This document shows, piece by piece, positions 17,308-25,908 of a stretch of 43,089 nt of DNA. Each line of letters opens with the position of its first letter. Position 1 is the first letter of the stretch. The stretch is from Bacteroidales bacterium. GTDB lineage: Bacteria; Bacteroidota; Bacteroidia; Bacteroidales; GCA-2748055. Under the pieces are notes generated by a model. It saw only the letters and a program-made list of their open reading frames with translations, was not told the origin of the DNA and ran no database searches. The translations under genes and the position numbers were made by a program. Where the stretch lies: assembly GCA_020636775.1 (NCBI GenBank), contig JACJXF010000021.1, forward strand, positions 1 through 43,089. Reading direction: 5' to 3'.

Positions 17308-19941
17308 ATGGATTCCCTTACCCCAAAAAACCACACAGTTTCAGAAATTGATTTTTCAGAAATTATAAATTCCTTATCTGAAGGCATAATCATTACTACA
17401 AAAGAGGGTATTGTACTTTCAACTAATAACTCCTTTGAACGAATTTTCGGGCTCTCAAAGGGAGAAATTCTCGGTAAAAATATACTTGAAGTTGCCGATT
17501 CAGGCTTCAGCTCAGAGAATTTAAAAAAGCTTAAAACTATCTTCTACAGGTTTGGGAAAGGCGTGACAGCAAAAAAAATCCAGCTTGAATATATGGATAA
17601 AGTACTGGAAATTAATCCATCCATTTATTCTAATTCCTCACTTTTCAGTATTATAGTGCGTGACATAAGTCGTGAGATTTCTGCTGAAAAATCCTTACGA
17701 TCATCAATGGAACTTTATAAATCCATTATGTCTGCATCACCTGATGGAATTGTGGTCACCGACGTTAAGGGAAACATTGAACTTGCATCTCCTGCTACTC
17801 TGAGTCTTTTGAAATTATTGAAGGAAGAGGAAATTATTGGCAGAAATATACAGGATTTTCTAGCTGATGAATACAAGGATATTGCTGCAGTTCACCTTAA
17901 ACAAATAATTGCGGATATAAAAATTGGTCCGCAAAATTATAAATTGGTTAATCAGGATGATATAGTACTTGATGTTGAAATTAAATCTGCAAAAGTTTAT
18001 AACCCGGATGGAAGTTCTAAAGGTTTTGTATTTGCAATTCGGGATGTTACTGAAAGAAAACTGGCCGAGGAGTTATTTATTCTCAGCGAAAAGCGACAAA
18101 AGAGCATTCTTGAAATGGCCATGGATGGGTTTTTTATCGCTGATCTTGATGGAAATTTGCTTGAAGTAAACAAAAAGTACTGTGAAATAACAGGATACGA
18201 AGCTGATGAATTACTTGGAATGAATCTTTCAGTTTTGGAAGTTGAAGAAGTGAATTTCGATACCATTAAAATAAAAGGAGAAGAACGAATAGAAAGAATT
18301 TATCGCTGCAAAGACGGATTTCTGATTGAAGTTGAAATCAGCATGCAATATCATAATGAATTCGGGGATAGGATTGTAGCATTTGTCCACGATATTACTG
18401 AACGTAAAAAAGCTCATTCTGAAAGAGAACAGTCCAACAGGCTTATGAATTATATCATTGAGCACAGCCCAAGGTCAATTGCTGTTTTAGATAAGGACCT
18501 AAAATATATATTTAATAGTCAAAGGTATTTGAAGGATTTCAAACTCAAGCAACAGAATATTTCAGGTTTACATTGTTATGAGCTTTTTAAAAATCTCCCG
18601 AAAAAATGGAAGGAAGCTTATGATAATGCCCTTAAAGGCCAGATATATACGGCATTTGATGATCCATATGTGCAGGAAGACGGAACTATTGACTGGATAA
18701 AATGGGAATGCAGGCCTTGGTTTGACCATAATAATAAAATTGGTGGAATAATTGTGTATTCTGAAATTATAACTGAATCGAAAAAAGCACAACAGGAAAT
18801 TCTGAGAGCTAAGGAGAAAGCTGAAGAGAGTGACAAGCTTAAGACATTTTTTCTGGCAAACATGAGTCATGAGATACGGACCCCGATGAACGGAATCCTC
18901 GGTTTTACGGGATTGCTTAAGGATCCTAAGCTTACGGGCGAAAACCAGCAGCGATACATTAGCATCATTGAAAAGAGCGGTGCCAGAATGCTGAATATAA
19001 TCAATGATATTATTAATATTTCAAAAATTGAGGCCGGACAAATCGAGTTGGTACTTATTGAAACCAATGTAAATGAGCTCATGGAGTATCTGCTGAACTT
19101 CTTTAAACCTGAGGTTGAGCAAAAAGGACTTAGTATAAATTTAAAATGCGGGCTTTCAAATCCGGAAAGTATCGTAAAAACCGATAAGGAAAAATTATCG
19201 GTTATCCTCAGCAACCTTCTAAAAAACGCCATCAAATTCACGAATACAGGTAGTATTGATTTTGGCTATATTCGGAAAGGAAATTATCTGGAATTCTATG
19301 TGCGCGATACAGGAATTGGAATTCCGGAAGAACAAAGAGGAATAATTTTCAAGAGGTTCAGGCAGGGAAGCGAATCCCTCACCCGCAAGTACGAAGGCGC
19401 CGGTCTGGGATTATCTATATCTAAAGCCTATGCTGAAATACTGGATAGTAAATTATGGCTTGAAAGTGAAGAAGGCAAAGGCACTGTCTTTTATTTGAGT
19501 CTGCCCTATTTCAATGAGGACGCTGAAAAATTATCCTTCCGGGTAAAAGTCCCGTCCGAAAAACCTGGTATGGTATCAAAAGACCTGAAAATGATTATTG
19601 CCGAGGATGATGAAACCTCCGGGATGTATATTGAACTGGTAGTGGAAGATTACTGCCGTGAACTCCTCAGAGTTAAGAATGGCCACGAAGCAATAGAGAG
19701 TCTCAAAAAAAATCCGGATACTGATCTGATTCTGATGGATATTAATATGCCGGAAATGAATGGTTACGATGCTACAAGGGAAATCAGGAAGTTTAACCAG
19801 GGGGTGGTAATTATTGCCCAGACAGCCTATACTATGGAAAATGAAAAGGAAAAAGCACTGGAAGCGGGCTGTTCCGACTACCTGCCCAAACCTTTCACTA
19901 AGAGTAAATTACTGGAAATGCTGAATAAACATTTTGAATGA
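17308..19941 (+). CDS. Hybrid sensor histidine kinase with four PAS domains and a receiver
   Basis: This 877-residue soluble kinase has four PAS-type sensor modules (about 14-125, 135-250, 260-368 and 375-492), the second and third each ending in the typical D(V/I)TERK linker. HisKA follows with His521 (NMSHEIRTPMNGIL), then HATPase with N640 and the G1/G2 loops (DTGIGIPEE, GAGLGLSISK). A C-terminal receiver carries Asp811 (LILMDINMPEMNGYD) and the conserved Lys in LPKPFTKSKL. There is no membrane segment and no DNA-binding output, so the signal must pass to a phosphotransfer protein or regulator elsewhere. PAS ligands are not readable; no haem or flavin motif was evident. Confidence 0.93.
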   Translation: MDSLTPKNHTVSEIDFSEIINSLSEGIIITTKEGIVLSTNNSFERIFGLSKGEILGKNILEVADSGFSSENLKKLKTIFYRFGKGVTAKKIQLEYMDKVLEINPSIYSNSSLFSIIVRDISREISAEKSLRSSMELYKSIMSASPDGIVVTDVKGNIELASPATLSLLKLLKEEEIIGRNIQDFLADEYKDIAAVHLKQIIADIKIGPQNYKLVNQDDIVLDVEIKSAKVYNPDGSSKGFVFAIRDVTERKLAEELFILSEKRQKSILEMAMDGFFIADLDGNLLEVNKKYCEITGYEADELLGMNLSVLEVEEVNFDTIKIKGEERIERIYRCKDGFLIEVEISMQYHNEFGDRIVAFVHDITERKKAHSEREQSNRLMNYIIEHSPRSIAVLDKDLKYIFNSQRYLKDFKLKQQNISGLHCYELFKNLPKKWKEAYDNALKGQIYTAFDDPYVQEDGTIDWIKWECRPWFDHNNKIGGIIVYSEIITESKKAQQEILRAKEKAEESDKLKTFFLANMSHEIRTPMNGILGFTGLLKDPKLTGENQQRYISIIEKSGARMLNIINDIINISKIEAGQIELVLIETNVNELMEYLLNFFKPEVEQKGLSINLKCGLSNPESIVKTDKEKLSVILSNLLKNAIKFTNTGSIDFGYIRKGNYLEFYVRDTGIGIPEEQRGIIFKRFRQGSESLTRKYEGAGLGLSISKAYAEILDSKLWLESEEGKGTVFYLSLPYFNEDAEKLSFRVKVPSEKPGMVSKDLKMIIAEDDETSGMYIELVVEDYCRELLRVKNGHEAIESLKKNPDTDLILMDINMPEMNGYDATREIRKFNQGVVIIAQTAYTMENEKEKALEAGCSDYLPKPFTKSKLLEMLNKHFE

Positions 19942-20017
19942 TTCCTAAGTTTTGTATTGCTTCATTTAGCTAATTTTTTCCCATTAAGCATATCCCAATT
20001 CAATCCATTCTTACTTT

Positions 20018-21178
20018 TCAGCCCTTACGGATCGCAAAATTCTGATCAGTGCGCCTGAAGAAAAAGTATGTAAACAGCAAAACAATGCTTCCGAAAAAAG
20101 CCTGTATATGCATAGTTTGCTGCATCCCAACCATATCCTTCAGAAATCCAACCCACAGATACCCAAAGGTCAGTCCTGCTCCAAAATGAAAGGCCCAGAT
20201 CATGGATTGGCCCGTGGTACTTAATTCTGGGGGAGTATGAGATTGCACGTACTGAACGGCTCCGACAAGGAAAAAAGAAATCGTAAATCCATGCAGAATA
20301 CCTATCCATATAGCCATTTCGGGCAGGGAAATAAATCCATATAACACCATCCTTATAACAGAAACCAGCATTGCCAGAAGAATAACAAACTGAGGACTGG
20401 TCCTTTTTACAAGCTTAATTCCGAAAAGAAAAAAGGGTATTTCAAATCCCGACTGTATTGCAAAGGCAATACCAATAAGTTTATTAGAAGCTCCAATTTC
20501 AGTATAATAAAGATTAATAAACTGGTGAAGGGGTGAAATGCATATACCATAAAAGAGCATCAGGAAAAAGAAGGATACAACCAGTCTGTTTTTCATAAAC
20601 TCCCTGAGACTTCCAAAATTAACAAGGTTTCTGCCTGTTAAGGGACTGGGTGGAAGTGTGATAAAATTTATAACTGTGATAATTGAAAATAAAATGGCGG
20701 CAATACTGAAAATCATCGAGGTGTTTTTCATTACCAGATAGCCCACTGTTACTGAGGAAATGGCATATCCGGCTGAACCCCAGAGCCTGAATTTTCCATA
20801 CGACAGTTCCGGACGGGTTCTGATGAGTCCAAGACTCATTCCATCGACCACGGCTCCAATAGGTTGCTGAAATAAGGAAATCAGAAATATAAAAAGAACA
20901 ACTCCTGTGTATTCCTTTGGAAAGGAAAGCAAATAAACAAGCAGGGCGGTCAGTATGGTAAGCAGAAGCAAAATTCTGTTACTCCCTTTTCGGTCGGCCT
21001 GCATACCCCAGAAAGGTACAACTATTGCAGAAGTAGATATAAACAATGCATTCAGCGATCCAATCTGGAATCCGGTAAAACCCAGTCGAAGCAAATGAAT
21101 ATTAAAAAACGCCATCCATGATGCATAGGCTGCATACAAAAGGAAATAAAATAAAGGGAGTTTTAGGGTTTCCTTCAA
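20018..21178 (-). CDS. MFS transporter (MFS_1-like / nucleoside-symporter-like)
   Basis: This 386-residue integral membrane protein has twelve hydrophobic segments in two halves. It has the MFS loop signature GMQADRKGSNR (about 59-69) between helices 2 and 3, and the family's characteristic start FYFLLYAAYASWMAFFNIHLLRLGFTG in which aromatic residues cluster. A second-half sequence GAVQYVQSHTPPELSTTGQS matches the LacY/NupG-like MFS_1-like group. The substrate is unknown; sugars or nucleosides are typical. It lies 86 nt after the HD-like gene on the same strand. Confidence 0.87.
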   Translation of the reverse strand: MKETLKLPLFYFLLYAAYASWMAFFNIHLLRLGFTGFQIGSLNALFISTSAIVVPFWGMQADRKGSNRILLLLTILTALLVYLLSFPKEYTGVVLFIFLISLFQQPIGAVVDGMSLGLIRTRPELSYGKFRLWGSAGYAISSVTVGYLVMKNTSMIFSIAAILFSIITVINFITLPPSPLTGRNLVNFGSLREFMKNRLVVSFFFLMLFYGICISPLHQFINLYYTEIGASNKLIGIAFAIQSGFEIPFFLFGIKLVKRTSPQFVILLAMLVSVIRMVLYGFISLPEMAIWIGILHGFTISFFLVGAVQYVQSHTPPELSTTGQSMIWAFHFGAGLTFGYLWVGFLKDMVGMQQTMHIQAFFGSIVLLFTYFFFRRTDQNFAIRKG

Positions 21179-21264
21179 TTTTCATTGTATAAAATACTTT
21201 GGCAAATATAAAGGATTATCCCGGACAAATGGAATTAGCAGTATTAAAGTACTACCCTTAAAAT

Positions 21265-21816
21265 TTAAACCATAAGCCTGTTACGAAAAGGTTCAAAACT
21301 CATGAAATCAGCATGGTGCACCAGATACGCCTCTGTGCTGCGTTTCACCATATCTCCTTCACCTGCATGTGTGGCAATAATATGACATACTTCAGGTGGG
21401 ACGCCACATTGCTCGGCAAGGGATACCCCGCTGAATGGGTGACGAAGATATTTCCCATAACTTCCCTGAACCGTTTTACCGTCCTTAATTTCATATTCCA
21501 GCAGCTTGCCAACATCTGCGAGGATGGCTCCGGAAATAAGAGTATCCATATTTACCTCCAGCTCTGATCCGAAAAACTCGCGGCACTTCTCCCCTGCTTC
21601 TTTTGCTATATGAACCACGCATCTTTTGTGTGCCATAAATGAAACCTTCAGGTTAGGAACAAGCAGGGTAAAAGGAATGGTATATAAATCTTCCTGAGTG
21701 AGCACACTCTTTAAAAGCGCGAGCTCCCAGGTCCGGGCAGTGGCCTCCCTCAGACTGTCATCCTTTATCCATTCAAGCTCAGGCCAGAGCTTTAAAGTGT
21801 TCTTGTTCATTTTCAA
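21265..21816 (-). CDS. HD-domain-like protein with altered HD motif
   Basis: This 183-residue protein follows the HD phosphohydrolase pattern: His69 (CVVHIA), a motif at 99-104 that reads LADVGK in place of LHDxGK, His126 (RHPFSG), His145/His150 (CHIIATHAGEG) and Asp170 (VHHADF). The metal-binding His of the HD pair is Ala100, while Asp101 and the other ligands remain. Loss of this His may lower or change metal-dependent activity, or the family may use the nearby histidines. Substrate is unknown. It is 53 nt after the dehydrogenase gene and 86 nt before the MFS gene, so the three may be cotranscribed. The start could also be Met3 (21810). Confidence 0.75.
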   Translation of the reverse strand: MKMNKNTLKLWPELEWIKDDSLREATARTWELALLKSVLTQEDLYTIPFTLLVPNLKVSFMAHKRCVVHIAKEAGEKCREFFGSELEVNMDTLISGAILADVGKLLEYEIKDGKTVQGSYGKYLRHPFSGVSLAEQCGVPPEVCHIIATHAGEGDMVKRSTEAYLVHHADFMSFEPFRNRLMV

Positions 21817-21869
21817 ATTAATTAGAAATTCAACATAATATTCCTTCAGGATGCCAAAGTGCCGGTATT

Positions 21870-23060
21870 TCAGAGTTTTTCTATAATGGCATCTGCCATC
21901 TGCCGTGTTGAAGCAGCTCCTTTTTCAATAACATTTTGGGCACCTGTCATTTTCATCATATCATAGGTCTTCACTCTCCCTTCCATAATTACTTCTGCAA
22001 TTGCCTTGGAAATGCGCGAAGAGATCACTGTTTCACCAATATGATCTAGCATCATGCACGCCGAAGCAATCATGGCAATTGGGTTAACTATGGATACCGG
22101 AAAATCTGCATATTTCGGAGCAGAGCCATGTGTTGGTTCAAAAACGGCAACCTTTTCTCCCAGGTTAGCACTGCAGGCAAAACCAAGACCTCCGATTAAT
22201 CCGGCAAATCCGTCTGAAACGATATCGCCGAACATATTTCCAGCCACAATAACACCATAATCCTCCGGATTCTTGGTAAGCCACATCATTTGGGCGTCAA
22301 TATTGGTATTCCAGAGCTGGATCTCAGGAAATTCGGATCGCTGCATTTCCTGTGCGAGTTTATACATCATACCTGATGTTTCCCTTATAACATTTGGTTT
22401 CTCACAAACCGTGACCGATTTGTATCCGTATTTACGTGCATGGGTAAATGAAGCCCTGAGTATTCTTTCAGTTGCTCTTCTTGAAAATATCCTGGTTGAA
22501 ACTGATAACTCTTCCCTTGGAACCTTTCCGAAATTCTGTACAAACTTCGGATGTGATAATAGTCCCTGGTAAACAACATCCGGAGGGTTAGTCCATTCAA
22601 CACCACCGTAAAGTCCTTCAGTATTTTGCCTGAAAATAACTACATCAACCAAAGGCTCTTCAATGGTATTACCGGGTCCACGACGAATAAAATTAAGTGG
22701 ATTCCCCATGTAAGTTTTGCAGGGCCGTATACAGATATCCAGGTCAAAGTACTGGCGCAGACTTACGATAGGACTCGAATAGACCAGTCCCTTTCCCTTA
22801 AGATGGCTGCCTAATTCCTCAGCAGCAGCATCTTTTGGTTTAGAAGTTATAGCACCAAAAAGACCGATTTTATGTTGTTCAAGTAATTTCAGTGTTCGCT
22901 CAGGTAAGGGATTCCCCTCCTTTTTCCAGAATTCCCAGCCTATATCGCCCTCTACATAATCTGCTTTGAAACCGGCAGCATCCAAAACCCTGATTGTTTC
23001 CTCGAGAACAACTTTTCCAATGCCATCTCCGGGCATGGATACAATAGTCTTTTTAGTCAT
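21870..23060 (-). CDS. Isocitrate/isopropylmalate dehydrogenase-family protein, probably NADP-dependent
   Basis: This 396-residue cytoplasmic beta-decarboxylating dehydrogenase has the opening PGDGIG (10-15), substrate-binding Arg102, Arg112 and Arg144, catalytic Tyr151 and Lys221, metal ligands Asp255, Asp279 and Asp283, and the cofactor loop HGSAPKY (311-317). Lys316-Tyr317 correspond to E. coli Icd Lys344-Tyr345, which recognise the NADP 2'-phosphate; NAD enzymes usually have Asp-Ile. The substrate loop reads Ser96-Pro-Ile where Icd has Ser113-x-Asn115, so the substrate may be isocitrate or a related 2-hydroxy-3-carboxylate. No leucine-biosynthesis genes are nearby. Isocitrate dehydrogenase is my first choice. 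Confidence 0.82.
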   Translation of the reverse strand: MTKKTIVSMPGDGIGKVVLEETIRVLDAAGFKADYVEGDIGWEFWKKEGNPLPERTLKLLEQHKIGLFGAITSKPKDAAAEELGSHLKGKGLVYSSPIVSLRQYFDLDICIRPCKTYMGNPLNFIRRGPGNTIEEPLVDVVIFRQNTEGLYGGVEWTNPPDVVYQGLLSHPKFVQNFGKVPREELSVSTRIFSRRATERILRASFTHARKYGYKSVTVCEKPNVIRETSGMMYKLAQEMQRSEFPEIQLWNTNIDAQMMWLTKNPEDYGVIVAGNMFGDIVSDGFAGLIGGLGFACSANLGEKVAVFEPTHGSAPKYADFPVSIVNPIAMIASACMMLDHIGETVISSRISKAIAEVIMEGRVKTYDMMKMTGAQNVIEKGAASTRQMADAIIEKL

Positions 23061-23132
23061 ATATCCAGTTATTTAAATTAATTCCATACAGTTAAAAAAT
23101 CTTAAGCCATGACCTTAAAATAAAAAAAAAGT

Positions 23133-23141
23133 TACCTTTGC
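23133..23141 (+). promoter_or_regulatory. Candidate -7 box for the pepD-like gene
   Basis: TACCTTTGC matches the Bacteroidota -7 consensus TAnnTTTGC exactly. No good TTTG was seen at -33. Transcription starting near 23147 would give a leader of about 145 nt containing the inverted repeats at 23165-23234. Confidence 0.5.
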
Positions 23142-23164
23142 AGCGGTTAAAATTTCCCTTACAG

Positions 23165-23234
23165 GCTTGGTATATACAATCATTTCATTTTTGAAATAAT
23201 TTAGTGTAAATTTATTATATTATTTACACCAAGC
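23165..23234. repeat. Nested inverted repeats upstream of the dipeptidase gene
   Basis: An outer pair, GCTTGGT (23165-23171) and ACCAAGC (23228-23234), partly overlaps an inner perfect 8-bp pair, GTGTAAAT (23204-23211) and ATTTACAC (23222-23229), with a 10-nt spacer. The inner pair looks like a dimeric operator or a hairpin in the mRNA leader. The two arms overlap at 23228-23229, so the two stems would compete. Confidence 0.5.
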
Positions 23235-23291
23235 TTAACAGAAAAACCTATTTAGAAGCAGCATTTTATACAACATAATATTACCATTTCT

Positions 23292-24755
23292 ATGGATAGC
23301 ATAAGTCATCTGGAGCCTAAACTGCTCTGGACTTATTTCGATCAAATTTGTCAGGTACCCCGTCCATCCAAACAGGAAGATCAAATCAGGGCGTTTCTGA
23401 TTGATTTTGCAAAAAAGAACAAACTGGAATATAAAACGGATAAAGTCGGAAACATCCTGATTAAAAAACCTGCCTCACCAGGTATGGAAAACCGAAAAAC
23501 TTTAATCCTGCAATCACATATGGACATGGTATGTGAAAAGAATTCGGATGTACAGCATAATTTTGAAAAGGATCCGATACAGGCCTATATTGACGGAAAC
23601 TGGATTAAAGCAAAAGGCACTACTCTTGGGGCTGATGATGGTATAGGTGTCGCCGCACAAATGGCAGTGCTTACCGACAACTCCCTGGTACACGGACCTG
23701 TGGAATGCTTATTTACGGTTGATGAGGAAACCGGTCTAACCGGTGCATTTGCTTTGGAGAAAGGTTTCTTTGAAGGCGACATTCTTCTGAACCTGGATTC
23801 TGAAGATGAGGGTGAAATATTTATTGGCTGCGCCGGAGGGAATGATTCAATTGCGGTTTTTGAATATACTCCCAAGAAACTTCCTCTTAAGCACATTGCA
23901 TTTGAAATATTTGTTAAAGGACTGAGAGGCGGACATTCCGGTGATGATATTCAAAAAGGTCTGGGTAATGCCAACAAAATTGTAAACCGCTTTCTCTGGA
24001 ACATAACCCGCAAGTTTGATGCCCGGCTGGCACTTTTTGATGGCGGGAATCTGAGAAACGCAATTCCCCGTGAAGCCAGGGCAATATTTACCATTCATAG
24101 CGACGATTATGAATCCTGTAAGCTTTACTTCGACCGCTTTTGTACTGCCGTTAAAGAAGAAATTCACATATCTGAACCTAATCTTGAAATATTGCTCAGA
24201 AGCTCTGATCAGCCAGACCTGGTAATTAATAAAAAAACACAGGCGCGTCTTCTGAATGCGCTGTATGCATGTCCGCATGGCGTAATTGAATGGAGCAGGG
24301 ATATAATCGGATTGGTTGAAACATCCACTAATTTAGCATCCGTTAAGTTTGTCGAAAATAATCAGATAAAGGTTACCACCAGTCAGAGAAGTTCCCTCGA
24401 GACCGCCAGGGAGGATATTTCAGACCGTGTTCAGGCAATTTTTGAAACAGCTAAGGCAAATGTAACAAGAACTGCAGGTTATCCCGGATGGAAGCCGAAC
24501 ACCAATAGCGCTATTCTGGCCATTACGACCAGCTCATACAGTAAATTATTCGGAGCAAAACCGGTGGTAAGAGCCATACATGCAGGGCTTGAATGTGGTC
24601 TGTTTCTTGAAAAATACCCTATGCTTGATATGGTCTCCTTTGGCCCGACCATAAGGGGAGCTCATTCTCCGGATGAGAGACTTGATATTGAATCCACTCA
24701 GAAATTCTGGAAATTGTTACTTTCAGTTATGGAAAACGCTCCGGTAAAAAACTGA
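23292..24755 (+). CDS. pepD: Aminoacyl-histidine dipeptidase (cytosol non-specific dipeptidase, M20C)
   Basis: This 487-residue metallopeptidase hydrolyses dipeptides such as carnosine-type and other Xaa-His substrates in the cytoplasm. The two-zinc site is visible: His76 in LQSHMDMVCEKN, bridging Asp115 in GADDGIG, catalytic Glu145-Glu146 in VDEETGLTGAF, Asp169 in LLNLDSEDEGE and His458 in GAHSPDER. The lid/dimer domain sits between about 200 and 390, including GGHSGDDI. Length matches E. coli PepD (485). There is no signal peptide. It converges with the rubredoxin gene, with only 3 nt between stops. Confidence 0.95.
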   Translation: MDSISHLEPKLLWTYFDQICQVPRPSKQEDQIRAFLIDFAKKNKLEYKTDKVGNILIKKPASPGMENRKTLILQSHMDMVCEKNSDVQHNFEKDPIQAYIDGNWIKAKGTTLGADDGIGVAAQMAVLTDNSLVHGPVECLFTVDEETGLTGAFALEKGFFEGDILLNLDSEDEGEIFIGCAGGNDSIAVFEYTPKKLPLKHIAFEIFVKGLRGGHSGDDIQKGLGNANKIVNRFLWNITRKFDARLALFDGGNLRNAIPREARAIFTIHSDDYESCKLYFDRFCTAVKEEIHISEPNLEILLRSSDQPDLVINKKTQARLLNALYACPHGVIEWSRDIIGLVETSTNLASVKFVENNQIKVTTSQRSSLETAREDISDRVQAIFETAKANVTRTAGYPGWKPNTNSAILAITTSSYSKLFGAKPVVRAIHAGLECGLFLEKYPMLDMVSFGPTIRGAHSPDERLDIESTQKFWKLLLSVMENAPVKN

Positions 24756-24758
24756 CAA

Positions 24759-24920
24759 TCAGTCAACCGGCTCAAAATCCGCTTTTGTAACACCACAAAC
24801 GGGACAATACCAGTTTTCAGGTATGTCTTCAAAAGCCGTACCCGGCAATATTCCACTATCAGGATCCCCTTCTTCAGGATCATATACAAAACCGCAAACG
24901 GTACACTTATATTTTTGCAT
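24759..24920 (-). CDS. Rubredoxin
   Basis: A 53-residue protein read directly from the minus strand: it begins MQKYKCTVCGFVYDPEEGD and ends GVTKADFEPVD. Two CxxCG knuckles, YKCTVCGFVYD (Cys6, Cys9) and WYCPVCGVTK (Cys39, Cys42), bind a single iron, and GTAFEDIPENW lies between them as in all rubredoxins. Full length equals the family norm of 52-54. It is a small cytoplasmic electron carrier, commonly donating electrons to peroxide or oxygen reductases in anaerobes. It is monocistronic here and converges on pepD. No rubrerythrin or partner oxidoreductase is in the window. Confidence 0.95.
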   Translation of the reverse strand: MQKYKCTVCGFVYDPEEGDPDSGILPGTAFEDIPENWYCPVCGVTKADFEPVD

Positions 24921-25149
24921 AATTATATTAAAATTCAATGTCGTAAAAGCAAATTTCTCTGTAAAAAGTTCAATACTTTCTCTAAATATGGGGATTTTTT
25001 TTTGAGAATCAGGACTACAGCTCTAAAGTAAGTAAAATCCTATCTCTTTTTTTTCAAAAAATAAGGTTCTTTTCCCACGGCTATCAAGAATTTTGCAAAA
25101 ATAAAATTAACTTTAGGGAATTCTTAAATCTAACTATTTTTATACCAGA

Positions 25150-25908
25150 ATGGAGCCGGATTTGCAATTATTGGTGAGTGATTTCGAAGTTACAAAGCTC
25201 GAAGATATGAAGCAAATTGCTTTCAATGAACGCATCGATATAAAATATTTTTTCAGTCTAAAACTCCTGCCCTGGCTTATCAATGAAATAAAGGATGATT
25301 ATAGAATTCTCAAGGTTGACAAGATGCTGGTGCAGCCATATAAGACTGTATATTTCGACACTCCGGAGTTACATCTTTACCTCGATCATCATAATGGCAG
25401 GCTGAACAGATATAAAATTCGGAAACGTCTCTACCTGGCTAATAATATCTCCTTCTCCGAAATTAAATTTAAGAGTAACAAAGGAATCACCTTCAAAAAA
25501 AGAGTCAGTACCGATGTCGATCTTGAAACCCTTAACGATGAGGATCGCGCCTTTCTTACCAAAAACACGAATTTACAGGCCTCAGAACTCCGGGCCCAGG
25601 CTACAAATTATTTCAACAGGATTACTCTGGTAAGTAAATCTGATAAGGAAAGAATAACCATGGATTTTAACCTTTTGCTGGAAAGAAACGGGCTCGAGGC
25701 AAATCTTGGAAACCTTGTAATTGCCGAGGTTAAGAAACATAAATCGGAACCAATTACGCTAATGGAGAGAAAACTGCGTGAACTGGGTATCAAAAGCTCC
25801 TCTTTTAGCAAATACTGCACAGCTATAGCCATGATAGAAAGCCAGGCTAAAACAAATAATTTTAAAGTAAAACTAAGACAATATAAAAAAGTAAACGATG
25901 AATCTTAA
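25150..25908 (+). CDS. VTC-domain (polyphosphate polymerase-type) protein
   Basis: This 252-residue protein is a stand-alone VTC/CYTH-like tunnel domain. The basic strands expected to line a triphosphate tunnel are present: ERIDIKYFF (27-35), RYKIRKRLY (87-95), SEIKFKSNKGITFKKR (103-118), ERITMDFNL (167-175), IAEVKKHK (191-198) and SFSKYCTA (218-225). Acidic residues Glu104 and Glu193 are placed to bind metal. In yeast Vtc4 this fold makes polyphosphate from ATP. There is no SPX domain or membrane segment here. The last 11 nt overlap the DUF4956 gene, so the products are probably made together, with the membrane protein acting as channel or anchor. Catalysis is inferred from the family. Confidence 0.85.
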   Translation: MEPDLQLLVSDFEVTKLEDMKQIAFNERIDIKYFFSLKLLPWLINEIKDDYRILKVDKMLVQPYKTVYFDTPELHLYLDHHNGRLNRYKIRKRLYLANNISFSEIKFKSNKGITFKKRVSTDVDLETLNDEDRAFLTKNTNLQASELRAQATNYFNRITLVSKSDKERITMDFNLLLERNGLEANLGNLVIAEVKKHKSEPITLMERKLRELGIKSSSFSKYCTAIAMIESQAKTNNFKVKLRQYKKVNDES

